Of a DNA stretch of 64,000 nucleotides, positions 15,724-23,665 are shown one piece after another. This DNA comes from Bacillota bacterium. Its GTDB lineage: Bacteria; Bacillota; Clostridia; Christensenellales; Aristaeellaceae. The notes beneath the pieces were generated by a model. That model did no database searches. It saw only the letters and a program-made list of their open reading frames with translations, and had not been told where the DNA came from. Position 1 is the first letter of the stretch; each line of letters starts with the position of its first letter. The position numbers and the translations under genes are program-made. The stretch is from the NCBI GenBank assembly GCA_023411375.1, contig JAEYOW010000056.1, forward strand, positions 1 to 64,000, read 5' to 3'.

Positions 15724-17019
15724 ATGAAAAAGCTTGTGAGCATCGCGCTTGCGCTGGTTTTGGCGCTGGGCCTGTTCGCGCCCGCCATGGCGGAAGGGGC
15801 CACCCTGAAGGTTGCCGCCATCGAGACCGCCTATGGTTCTGAGATCTGGAACGAGGTGACCGCCGCCTTTACCGAATTGACCGGCATTCCGGTCGACCTG
15901 ATCACCGATAAAAATCTTGAGGATGTGATCACCGCCAGCATGAAGGCGGGCGACTATCCCGACGTTGTGCACCTGGCCACCGGCCGCCCCGCGGCCCTGA
16001 CCGAAACGCTCATCAAGGAAAACCTGCTTGAGGATATCACCGACGTGCTGGACATGACCGTTCCCGGCGAAGAAGTGAAGGTCGGCGATAAAATTGCCGG
16101 CGGCTTCACCGAGTCCTCCCTGACCAACCCTTACAACGATGGAAAGACCTACATGGCGCCCATGTTCTATGGTCCCTGCGGCCTGTTCTACAACGCCGGC
16201 CTGCTGAAGGAAAAGGGCTGGGAAGTGCCCGCCACCTGGGATGAGATGTGGGAGCTTGGCGACAAGGCCGCCGCTGAAGGCATCGCGCTTTTCGCATACC
16301 CGACCGCCGGTTATTTCGACGCGTTCTTCTACGCCCTTTTGTATGAAGTGGGCGGCGCCGATTTCTTCACCAAGGCGACCACCTATGCCGAAGGCATCTG
16401 GGATACCCCCGAGGCCCAGCAGGCGTTTGACATCGTTGCCAAGCTGGCTACCTACACGGAAAAGTCCGTCCCCTCCAATGCAAACAACGATAACTTCACC
16501 AAGAACCAGCAGCTGATTCTGGACAACAAGGCGATCTTCATGCCCAACGGCACCTGGGTTGTTGGCGAAATGGCCGACGCGCCCCGCGCTGAAGGCTTCG
16601 AGTGGGGCTTCACCGCGCTGCCCGCCGTCACCGAGGGCGGCGACCGTTACAGCTACACTTGGTTTGAGCAGCTCTGGGTGCCCGCCGAGGCGGTCAATAA
16701 GGACGCCGCCAAGCAGTTCGTGGCCTTCATGTACTCCGACGTGGCTGCGGCCATCTTCGCCAAGGCCGGCGCGATTCAACCCATCATCGGCTTCGCGGAT
16801 ACCCTTGAGGGCGACAGCAAGCTCTTCTACTCCATCTATGATAACGGTGCGAAGGCCGCGTTGGGCGCGTTTGCCGCCACCGAGCCTGTCGAAGGCGTAA
16901 ACTTCGCCGATACGGTGTTTGGTACCGTCAACTCCCTGGTCAGCGGCGACAAGACCGTAGAGCAGTGGGTGGAGCAGATTAAGACCGAAAGCGACATGCT
17001 GCGCACGGCGCTCAAGTAA
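15724..17019 (+). CDS. Carbohydrate ABC transporter solute-binding protein
   Basis: A 431-residue extracellular sugar-binding protein (SBP family 1). The signal peptide is classical (MKK start, leucine/alanine core, APAMA cleavage) and lacks the lipobox cysteine normally used to anchor such proteins in Gram-positive cells. The mature part shows the family pattern of alternating alpha/beta lobes, including PDVVHLATGRP and YAPM-like hinge YMAPMFYGPCGLFYN. It is the first gene of an operon with two permeases, a small membrane protein and a GH112 phosphorylase, so its ligand is probably lacto-N-biose, galacto-N-biose or a related host glycan (inference). The start follows AAAGGAAGG. No ATPase is encoded here, so a shared MsmK-type ATPase is expected. 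Confidence 0.9.
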   Translation: MKKLVSIALALVLALGLFAPAMAEGATLKVAAIETAYGSEIWNEVTAAFTELTGIPVDLITDKNLEDVITASMKAGDYPDVVHLATGRPAALTETLIKENLLEDITDVLDMTVPGEEVKVGDKIAGGFTESSLTNPYNDGKTYMAPMFYGPCGLFYNAGLLKEKGWEVPATWDEMWELGDKAAAEGIALFAYPTAGYFDAFFYALLYEVGGADFFTKATTYAEGIWDTPEAQQAFDIVAKLATYTEKSVPSNANNDNFTKNQQLILDNKAIFMPNGTWVVGEMADAPRAEGFEWGFTALPAVTEGGDRYSYTWFEQLWVPAEAVNKDAAKQFVAFMYSDVAAAIFAKAGAIQPIIGFADTLEGDSKLFYSIYDNGAKAALGAFAATEPVEGVNFADTVFGTVNSLVSGDKTVEQWVEQIKTESDMLRTALK

Positions 17020-17054
17020 ACACGCAGCCTGACTGCTAAACCCGAACCGAGTAG

Positions 17055-17091
17055 GCCGCGGTGAGTAGAGTTCCTGCTCACCGCGGCGTTT
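17055..17091 (+). terminator. Intra-operon partial terminator
   Basis: A perfect 11-bp inverted repeat (GCCGCGGTGAG at 17055-17065, CTCACCGCGGC at 17077-17087) is followed by GTTTTGATT between the binding-protein gene and the first permease gene. Such hairpins let the binding protein be made in excess over the membrane components. Confidence 0.75.
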
Positions 17092-17143
17092 TGATTGCTT
17101 GCGCCGCCGGCCTGTCCGGCTGTGGAAGAAGGAGGAACCCACA

Positions 17144-18037
17144 TTGGATAAGCAGAAGGGGCGAAAGCTCTTTATCGCGCTGTGCTGCTCCCCGGCGGTC
17201 ATCCTGTTCGTTGTGTTCATGGTCGTCCCGACCATCAATGTTTTCAGAATGTCGCTGTACAAATGGGGCGGATTTTCATCAAAAAGGACGTTCGTCGGGC
17301 TGGAGAATTTTCAGAAGCTCTTTAAAGACATGAAGTTCATGCAGTCCTTTCAAAACACGGTGCTGCTGATCGTGATCGTCAGCGTGATTACCATGACGCT
17401 GGCCATTCTTTTCGCCGCCATCCTTTCACGCGAAAAAATCAAGGGCCAAAATTTTTTCCGCGTTGTTTTCTATATCCCCAATATCCTTTCCGTGGTGATC
17501 ATCAGCGCGATTTTCAGCGCGATTTATGATGCGAACAACGGCATGCTCAACTCGCTACTGGCGCTTTTCAGAGGTGAGGGCGCGGAACCCATCTACTGGC
17601 TGGGCACGCAGAGCATCGTTATTTACAGCCTTGCCGGCGCGATGATCTGGCAGGCCGTGGGCTACTACATGGTGATGTACATGGCCTCAATGGCGTCCAT
17701 CCCGGAATCGCTGTACGAGTGCGCCAATCTGGAGGGCGCGGGCCGTGTGAACCAGTTCTTCAATATCACCATTCCGCTGATCTGGACGAATATCCGCACG
17801 ACGCTTACGTTCTTCATCATCAGCAGCATCAATTTGAGCTTTATGTTCGTTAAGGCCATGACCTCCGGCGGGCCGGACGGCAGCACAGAGGTGTTCCTGA
17901 GCTATATGTACAAGCAGGCTTACACCAACTCCGCATACGGCTACGGCATGGCTATCGGCGTGATCGTTTTCATCTTCTCGTTTGCGCTCAGCGCGATCGT
18001 CAACGCGGTTACGCGGCGCGAGCCGCTTGAATTCTAA
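17144..18037 (+). CDS. Sugar ABC transporter permease (MalF-type)
   Basis: The 297-residue protein has six predicted membrane helices and the cytoplasmic EAA loop near residues 195-215 (SLYECANLEGAGRVNQFFNI), which contacts the ATPase. Length and pattern match the first permease of CUT1 carbohydrate importers. The start is TTG at 17144 with AAGGAGGAAC upstream; reading MDKQKG from this codon gives a normal short cytoplasmic N-terminus. It sits between the solute-binding protein gene and the second permease and, with these, imports the oligosaccharide that the GH112 enzyme phosphorolyses. Confidence 0.92.
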   Translation: MDKQKGRKLFIALCCSPAVILFVVFMVVPTINVFRMSLYKWGGFSSKRTFVGLENFQKLFKDMKFMQSFQNTVLLIVIVSVITMTLAILFAAILSREKIKGQNFFRVVFYIPNILSVVIISAIFSAIYDANNGMLNSLLALFRGEGAEPIYWLGTQSIVIYSLAGAMIWQAVGYYMVMYMASMASIPESLYECANLEGAGRVNQFFNITIPLIWTNIRTTLTFFIISSINLSFMFVKAMTSGGPDGSTEVFLSYMYKQAYTNSAYGYGMAIGVIVFIFSFALSAIVNAVTRREPLEF

Positions 18038-18051
18038 GGAGGGCGAATCGA

Positions 18052-18945
18052 ATGAAGAAACTCAGGAGAGAGCGCTTCTCCACGGAAAAGCTTTACCATG
18101 TGTTCATTTACCTGGTGCTGGGCATTCTCGCCGTTTCCATCCTTGTTCCCGTGGCATGGGTCTTTATGGCCTCCGTCAAGCAAAACAGCGAGTTTTACGG
18201 AAGCCCATGGGCGCTGCCGCTGGGCCTTTACTGGCAGAACTTTGTAGATGCGTGGACGACGGCGCGCATGGGCGAGTTCATGCTCAACAGCGTTTTAACC
18301 ACCGCGATAGCCCTGGCTATCCTGCTGGTGGTGGCGCTTCCGGCGGCGTATGTATTAAGCCGCTTCCGCTTCCGGTGCAAAAAGCTCCTGAACGTTATGT
18401 TCATGGGCGGCCTGTTTATCAACGTCAACTACATCGTCGTGCCGATTTTCCTGATGTTTGTGGACGCGGACAAGGCGCTCAGGGGCATTGGTCTGGGAGG
18501 CTTCTTCCTTAACAATATCGTAGTGCTTGCGCTGGTATACGCCGCAACCGCGCTTCCCTTTACGATCTATCTTCTGTCCGGTTATTTCATTACGCTGCCA
18601 AAGGCCTATGAGGAGGCCGCATACATCGACGGAGCCTCCTATGCCCGCACGATGACGAAGGTCATTTTCCCAATGGCCAAGCCGAGCATTATCACGGTGA
18701 TTCTGTTTAACTTCCTCGCCTTCTGGAACGAATACATCATCGCCATGACCCTGCTGTCAGACCCTAAGGGGCCAAAGACGCTGCCTGTGGGCCTGATGAA
18801 TCTGATGAAGGCGCAGAACGCCGCCGCGCAGTACGGGCAGATGTACGCCGGACTGGTGATGGTGATGCTGCCGACGCTGATTCTCTATATCTGCGTGCAG
18901 AAAAAGCTGACCCAGGGCATGACCCTTGGCGGACTGAAAGGATAG
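18052..18945 (+). CDS. Sugar ABC transporter permease (MalG-type)
   Basis: The 297-residue second permease of the CUT1 importer has six membrane helices and the EAA motif YEEAAYIDGASYARTMTKV near residue 185. The C-terminal end TQGMTLGGLKG is typical for MalG-type subunits. The ATG follows GGAGGGCGAATCGA. It pairs with the upstream MalF-type subunit and is followed after 7 bases by a small membrane protein gene. Confidence 0.93.
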   Translation: MKKLRRERFSTEKLYHVFIYLVLGILAVSILVPVAWVFMASVKQNSEFYGSPWALPLGLYWQNFVDAWTTARMGEFMLNSVLTTAIALAILLVVALPAAYVLSRFRFRCKKLLNVMFMGGLFINVNYIVVPIFLMFVDADKALRGIGLGGFFLNNIVVLALVYAATALPFTIYLLSGYFITLPKAYEEAAYIDGASYARTMTKVIFPMAKPSIITVILFNFLAFWNEYIIAMTLLSDPKGPKTLPVGLMNLMKAQNAAAQYGQMYAGLVMVMLPTLILYICVQKKLTQGMTLGGLKG

Positions 18946-18952
18946 GTGCCTT

Positions 18953-19129
18953 ATGGAATATGGTTTGAAGCGGCTGCTTACGCTCCTTTGGCTTGCCTTG
19001 TTCCTTTTTTGTTGCTGGCTGGTGATCGACGGGCAGCGCAGCATCGGCTACAGCGGCCTTGGCGAGATGATGCTGGGGCTTGCGGGCATTCTGTTTTGCA
19101 TTTGGGGCTACAACAAACGAAATCGCTGA
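18953..19129 (+). CDS. Small membrane protein of the GH112 operon (DUF6903-like)
   Basis: A 58-residue protein with two hydrophobic segments (about residues 6-22 and 36-51), a central GQRSIGYSGLGEMMLGL stretch and a basic end (YNKRNR). It closely follows the permease (7-base gap) and precedes the phosphorylase by 11 bases. I recall similar small proteins (annotated DUF6903) next to the same transporter and GH112 genes in other Clostridia; this recollection needs a search. The function is unknown; a role in assembling or regulating the importer is an inference from the conserved position. Confidence 0.75.
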   Translation: MEYGLKRLLTLLWLALFLFCCWLVIDGQRSIGYSGLGEMMLGLAGILFCIWGYNKRNR

Positions 19130-19140
19130 GGTGAATGCGG

Positions 19141-21309
19141 ATGAAAAAGGCGGATAAGGCACGCGGACGGGTAACCATCCCCACAGATGTGGACGTTGTA
19201 GACGCAACGCTCGCGCTGATGAAGCGCTGGGGCGCTGACGCGCTACGCGACTGCGACGGCACGGATTTTCCCATGGCGCTCAGAGAGGTGGGCGCAAAGG
19301 TATACTCCACCTACTATACCACCCGCAAGGATAACGAATGGGCCAGGCAAAACCCAGACGAGGTTCAGCAGTGCTACATTATGACCGGCTTTCACACCGC
19401 GACGGAGGAAAGTCTGCGCATTCCGCTGATGCGCGGCATATCGCCCGAGCTGATGCAGGTCAACACCCGCGATGATATCAAGCGCTGGTGGGAGGTTGTT
19501 GACCGCACGGCGGGCACGGTTGTGCCGTCCGGCCAATGGGCATATGAGGACGGCGAAGTGGTCGTATCCGGCGCAATGCCGTTTCATGAGTATACGGTCA
19601 GCTTTCTGGCCTACCTGATCTGGGACCCGGTACACATGTACAATGCCGTGGTCAACAGCTGGACGAACTTTGAACATCAGATCACCTTCGATGTTCGTCA
19701 GCCCAAAACAAAGGCGTTCACCATGGAACGCCTGCGCAGGTTTATCCAGGAGCATCCCTATGTGAATGTGATCCGCTACACGACGTTCTTCCACCAGTTC
19801 ACGCTGGTATTTGACGAGCTTAAGCGTGAAAAATACGTGGATTGGTACGGCTATTCCGCATCCGTATCCCCGTATATTCTGGAACAGTTTGAGCGCGAGG
19901 CGGGGTATCCCTTCCGGCCTGAGTATATTATCGATCAGGGATATTACAACAACCAGTACCGCGTGCCTTCAAAGGAATTTAAGGATTTTCAGGCGTTTCA
20001 GCGCCGCGAGGTAGCCAAGCTTGCCAAAGAAATGGTGGATATTACCCACGAATGCGGCAAGGAAGCTATGATGTTCCTTGGCGACCACTGGATTGGAACG
20101 GAGCCGTTTATGCCGGAATTTGAAACCATTGGTTTGGACGCGGTGGTGGGCAGCGTGGGTAACGGGTCCACCCTGCGGCTGATCAGCGATATTCCCGGTG
20201 TAAAGTACACGGAGGCGCGTCTGCTGCCGTACTTTTTTCCCGATGTTTTTCACGAGGGCGGCGACCCCGTGCGCGAGGCCAAGGAAAACTGGGTCACTGC
20301 GAGGCGGGCCATTCTGCGCAAGCCGATCGACCGCATCGGTTACGGTGGTTATTTGAAGCTGGCCTGCCGGTTTCCAGCGTTTCTGGACTATGTGGAGAGC
20401 GTATGCAACGAGTTCCGCCTGCTGTATGACAACATCAAGGGAACCACGCCCTACTGCATCAAGACTGTGGCCGTGCTTAACTGCTGGGGTAAAATGCGCG
20501 CCTGGGGCTGCCATATGGTGCACCACGCGTTGTACCAGAAGCAGAACTACAGCTACGCCGGGGTGATCGAAGCGCTGAGCGGCGCGCCGTTTGACGTGCG
20601 CTTCATAAGCTTTGATGATATTAAGCAAAACCCCGGTGTGCTAACCGGTGTGGATGTGCTCCTGAGCGTCGGCGATGGGGACACCGCGCATACCGGCGGC
20701 ATCTGGTGGGAGGACGCGCAGGTGACGGCTGCCATACGGCGCTTCGTGTACCAGGGCGGCGGCTTTATCGGCGTGGGAGAGCCCTCCGGGCACCAGTATC
20801 AGGGACATTATCTCCAGCTTGCCTCGCTGCTGGGCGTGGAAAAGGAAACGGGCTTCACCCTGAATTACGATAAGTACAATTGGGAAGAGCATCCCGATCA
20901 TTTCATCCTTGCCGATTGCGGCGAAAGTGTGGACTTTGGAGAGGGCAAGAAGGGCATTTACGCGCTGGAGGGCGCGACGGTGCTTTGCCAGCGCGGCCGG
21001 GAGGTGCAGTTAAGCGTCAACGAGTTTGGTCACGGACGCTCCGTGTATGTAAGCGGCCTGCCGTACAGCTTCCAAAACGCGCGCCTGCTGTACCGCAGCG
21101 TCCTGTGGGCATCGCACGATGAAAACGAGCTGTATTGCTGGTACAGCGAAAACCCGAATGTGGATGTGCACGCTTATGTGAAGAACAAAAAATATTGCGT
21201 GGTCAACAATACCTACGAACCCCAGAAAACGGTTGTTTACCGTGGCGACGGTTCCAGCTTTCCGCTTTCTATCGGCGCAAATGAGATTTTATGGTACGAA
21301 ATTGACTGA
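19141..21309 (+). CDS. gnpA: 1,3-beta-galactosyl-N-acetylhexosamine phosphorylase (GH112)
   Basis: A 722-residue cytoplasmic enzyme of family GH112. It phosphorolyses lacto-N-biose or galacto-N-biose to alpha-galactose 1-phosphate and the N-acetylhexosamine. Family signatures are RFV-like start RGRVTIPTD, KRWWEVVDRT near residue 120, the region YIIDQGYYNNQYRVP near 262-276 that holds the general-acid aspartate in the family's barrel, and the C-terminal beta domains. ATG 19141 is chosen over 19135 because GAGGTG ends 7 bases before it. It is the last gene of the importer operon and shares a terminator with the convergent AraC gene. Whether it prefers GNB, LNB or galactosyl-rhamnose cannot be settled here. 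Confidence 0.93.
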   Translation: MKKADKARGRVTIPTDVDVVDATLALMKRWGADALRDCDGTDFPMALREVGAKVYSTYYTTRKDNEWARQNPDEVQQCYIMTGFHTATEESLRIPLMRGISPELMQVNTRDDIKRWWEVVDRTAGTVVPSGQWAYEDGEVVVSGAMPFHEYTVSFLAYLIWDPVHMYNAVVNSWTNFEHQITFDVRQPKTKAFTMERLRRFIQEHPYVNVIRYTTFFHQFTLVFDELKREKYVDWYGYSASVSPYILEQFEREAGYPFRPEYIIDQGYYNNQYRVPSKEFKDFQAFQRREVAKLAKEMVDITHECGKEAMMFLGDHWIGTEPFMPEFETIGLDAVVGSVGNGSTLRLISDIPGVKYTEARLLPYFFPDVFHEGGDPVREAKENWVTARRAILRKPIDRIGYGGYLKLACRFPAFLDYVESVCNEFRLLYDNIKGTTPYCIKTVAVLNCWGKMRAWGCHMVHHALYQKQNYSYAGVIEALSGAPFDVRFISFDDIKQNPGVLTGVDVLLSVGDGDTAHTGGIWWEDAQVTAAIRRFVYQGGGFIGVGEPSGHQYQGHYLQLASLLGVEKETGFTLNYDKYNWEEHPDHFILADCGESVDFGEGKKGIYALEGATVLCQRGREVQLSVNEFGHGRSVYVSGLPYSFQNARLLYRSVLWASHDENELYCWYSENPNVDVHAYVKNKKYCVVNNTYEPQKTVVYRGDGSSFPLSIGANEILWYEID

Positions 21310-21322
21310 CAAATTATTTAAT

Positions 21323-21361
21323 GGCAAAGGCCGCCGCCCTCAGGGGTTGGCGGCCTTTGCC
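21323..21361 (+). terminator. Bidirectional terminator between gnpA and the araC-type gene
   Basis: A perfect 13-bp inverted repeat (GGCAAAGGCCGCC at 21323-21335 and its complement at 21349-21361) lies between the convergent genes and overlaps the end of the regulator's coding region. Confidence 0.75.
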
Positions 21362-22176
21362 CTGCGGTATTCGCTTGGGGTGATACCCTCGACGCGCTTA
21401 AAGGCCTGAGAGAAATAGCTGGCGGAGGAAAAGCCCGTAAGCGAACATACGGCGGATAAGCTGTAATCGGAATGAAGCAAGAGGTGACGGGCCTCCTGAA
21501 TTCGCCGCTGGCAGAGGTAATGCATGGGCGAAAGGCCAAAATGCCGGTGGAAGGCGCGGGATAGATAGAACTTGCTGATATGTGCGCGTTCCGCAAGCCA
21601 GTCCAGCGTTACTTGCTCGGCAAAGCGTTCGTCGATCAGGCGCTTGACCTCGGCGCATTCGCTTGTGCCATGCACGGGAGCGTCTCCGGTAATATCCACC
21701 TTGGCGTACCGGCTGGCCTTTGTAAACAGAATTTCCAAAATGCTCATGCAGATGGACAGATACCCCTCGCGCTGTCTGGATACCTCGCGCAGGATATCCT
21801 GAAAGTAGGGGAGCAGCTCATGGCTGTTGGAGCGGTCGTTGAGCAGGTAATAGCGGGGCTGTGTGCCCTGCGGGGTTGAAAACCGCACGCCGCTTACCCC
21901 GATGACGATGTATTCCAGCATGCCGTCGGGGTCGGACAGCTCCGTGTGCTCTACGGACGGATTGATCAGAAAAAAATCGCTATCGCAAAGGGGTACTTTT
22001 TCATCAGCAATTTGCAAAAAACCCTTGCCACGGATGCAATAAAACAACTCCGCGTGCGTATGGCTGTGCGGAATGGAGCGCCACGAGCCGTCGTAGCGGG
22101 AAATGGCGCAATAGATCAGCTGGATTTCACCGTCATCCGCAAACGGCTCCTGAATGTCATAACGGATATTTCCCAT
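21340..22176 (-). CDS. AraC-family regulator with cupin sensor domain
   Basis: The 278-residue protein has an N-terminal cupin (AraC_binding) domain with HSHTHAELFYCIRGKG (about residues 37-52), expected to bind a sugar, and a C-terminal pair of helix-turn-helix motifs (LDWLAERAHISKFYLSRAF and SLSAVCSLTGFSSASYFSQ, about 190-270). Regulators of this layout usually activate sugar transporter and glycosidase genes. It converges on the GH112 operon and is therefore a candidate activator of it (inference). A consensus promoter precedes it. The ATG has GGGAGGTGAG upstream on the minus strand. Confidence 0.92.
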   Translation of the reverse strand: MGNIRYDIQEPFADDGEIQLIYCAISRYDGSWRSIPHSHTHAELFYCIRGKGFLQIADEKVPLCDSDFFLINPSVEHTELSDPDGMLEYIVIGVSGVRFSTPQGTQPRYYLLNDRSNSHELLPYFQDILREVSRQREGYLSICMSILEILFTKASRYAKVDITGDAPVHGTSECAEVKRLIDERFAEQVTLDWLAERAHISKFYLSRAFHRHFGLSPMHYLCQRRIQEARHLLLHSDYSLSAVCSLTGFSSASYFSQAFKRVEGITPSEYRRAKAANP

Positions 22177-22217
22177 AACATGCTCACCTCCCGGCGTTCG
22201 GGGTCGACGGATGTTCC

Positions 22218-22247
22218 ATTATAGTATGGGCCTGGGTCTGGTGTCAA
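22218..22247 (-). promoter_or_regulatory. Consensus promoter of the araC-type gene
   Basis: On the minus strand TTGACA (22247-22242) and TATAAT (22223-22218), both perfect, are separated by 18 bases and lie about 40 bases before the start codon. Confidence 0.75.
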
Positions 22248-22430
22248 ATGAAATGCGCATGCGGATATGAGGCGGCGCATACAATGCCCATGACAAGGCA
22301 AGGCTATTCGTTGAACACAGCATGGGAAGCAATCTACGCCTATGCCAACCCAATCTTTCGCGCGTGAGCGAAGGCAATTTGGAGTCCAAACCCGGAAAAA
22401 GACGGGCTTGGACAGACGGGAGGGACGAGC

Positions 22431-22619
22431 ATGGAATACCGGCGGAACCGTTCGGAGAGTCTTGTCAATCCGCCCATCAGAGAGGTGGAGGATCTTGCGT
22501 CGGCCACAGAATGTACAGGCCTGACGCCCGCGGCTGTTCGCACCGAAAACGAGGCGGAAAACTACGCGCATCTCTACGCTATTCATGAGCAAAAGCCCGT
22601 ACAGAACCCGGAGGAATGA
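22431..22619 (+). CDS. Small acidic protein of unknown function
   Basis: A 62-residue product with a strong ribosome site (GGGAGGG, 6 bases before the ATG) and its own perfect terminator 2 bases after the stop, so it is very likely a real gene. It is hydrophilic, with an N-terminal NPPIREVEDLASA segment, a central ECTGLTPAA motif and an acidic/alanine helix ending in YAHLYAIHEQ. I have the impression that short Clostridia proteins with the TGLxPA plus YAxLYxIH pattern recur, but I cannot name a family. No signal peptide or membrane segment is present. It stands alone as a monocistronic unit. Confidence 0.65.
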   Translation: MEYRRNRSESLVNPPIREVEDLASATECTGLTPAAVRTENEAENYAHLYAIHEQKPVQNPEE

Positions 22620-22620
22620 C

Positions 22621-22655
22621 AGAAAAGCCAGGCTAAAGGCCTGGCTTTTCTATGA
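22621..22655 (+). terminator. Intrinsic terminator of the small acidic protein gene
   Basis: A perfect 13-bp inverted repeat (AGAAAAGCCAGGC at 22621-22633, complement at 22639-22651) has T residues in the 3' arm and begins 2 bases after the stop codon. Confidence 0.85.
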
Positions 22656-23094
22656 AGCGTGGTAAATGGCAGAAAGCGCGGGCTGACGGAGAACTTTCGG
22701 AAAGCTCGTATTGAAAAAAACGGACCGGTGCAGGAACACAGTTACGGCACAAACCTCACACCGTTGCAATGGTTTGAGATATCAAAGCTTATTTGACGAA
22801 TTTCAACTGCACAATGATGAATCCGGCCTAAGCAATCAAGTTAACTTTTTCGCAAAATTTACTTGATTGCTCGCTCATTTGATATATGGCCGACGAAGCA
22901 TGAAAAGCGAAATTGTTCATTGGAAATGCTTTTTCTATAAATGGCCGGCTGCTTTTCATCATATTTGATATAGATGCCCAAAGGAATAAAAAAAGAAAAT
23001 GCCGCGCTAGAAACAAGGATATTTATATGATATAAATAGGAAATATTTACTTTGTGTTACAAAAAGAACAATTCTTCTTTGGAGGATAAAAAGG
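22656..23094. other. AT-rich intergenic region with an inverted repeat
   Basis: No gene is seen in these 440 bases. Base composition falls well below that of the flanks from about 22760. An 11-bp inverted repeat (AGCAATCAAGT at 22831-22841, ACTTGATTGCT at 22861-22871) flanks a 19-base loop without a T tract. A palindrome TTTATA-TGA-TATAAA near 23022-23036 may belong to the promoter of the next gene. Confidence 0.45.
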
Positions 23095-23619
23095 ATGAGA
23101 ACCATTATCAATGGCGATGCGTATCGATTTATCAGTTCTTGCGATAAAGATTTTATCATCGCGTTTGACGGCGAAATGAACAGGCTTGGCTATACGTGCG
23201 GCCAAACGATTGGCGAGGGGTACTGCTGGGGCAGAAAGATGATCATTTACACGAAGGCCGGCGTAAAGAGCAAAAAGTCCTATGCGCGTGTTTATATCCG
23301 GGATGACGGCCTTATTCTGCGCATGTATTTCAGCAATGCGGACAAGCACGCGCAGGCGATTGGGCAAGCCCCGGATTATATCAGGAATGCCTTTGTTGGC
23401 GACTACGGAACCTGTAAGCATTGCCACAACGAAAAGTCCGGCGGCGCATGCGCCCACAGAAAGACCTATTCGGTTAATGATAAAAAGTATGAGCTGTGCG
23501 ACGGGTTCGCTTTCTGGTTTTACCAGCCTGATGCAAGGAGATTACCGGAATACATCAAGCTATTCCTCCTGTTTTATCCTGATAAAAAGAGCGGGCCGTG
23601 CGTACCTTATAGCGGATGA
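23095..23619 (+). CDS. Conserved-looking protein of unknown function with Cys/His cluster
   Basis: The 174-residue product follows a clear ribosome site (TTTGGAGGATAAAAAGG). It is soluble, rich in tyrosine, lysine and cysteine. Residues 104-125 contain CKHCH and a downstream CAHRK, a spacing that could bind zinc. The N-terminal half has alternating beta strands (DFIIAFDGEMNRLGYTCG, KSYARVYIRDDG) resembling a small beta-barrel or YdhR-like fold, but I recognise no family. The gene lies alone in AT-rich DNA with codon use less GC-biased than its neighbours, which suggests recent transfer. Confidence 0.7.
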   Translation: MRTIINGDAYRFISSCDKDFIIAFDGEMNRLGYTCGQTIGEGYCWGRKMIIYTKAGVKSKKSYARVYIRDDGLILRMYFSNADKHAQAIGQAPDYIRNAFVGDYGTCKHCHNEKSGGACAHRKTYSVNDKKYELCDGFAFWFYQPDARRLPEYIKLFLLFYPDKKSGPCVPYSG

Positions 23620-23665
23620 TTAGCCTGATGGCGGAAAGAACATGGGGGAAACCTGCCGTGCCTGA

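Noticed and set aside
15022..17262. 746-codon open frame on the minus strand
   Set aside because: It is antisense to the response regulator and the sugar-binding protein gene, which have clear motifs and ribosome sites; the long frame follows from GC-rich codon use.
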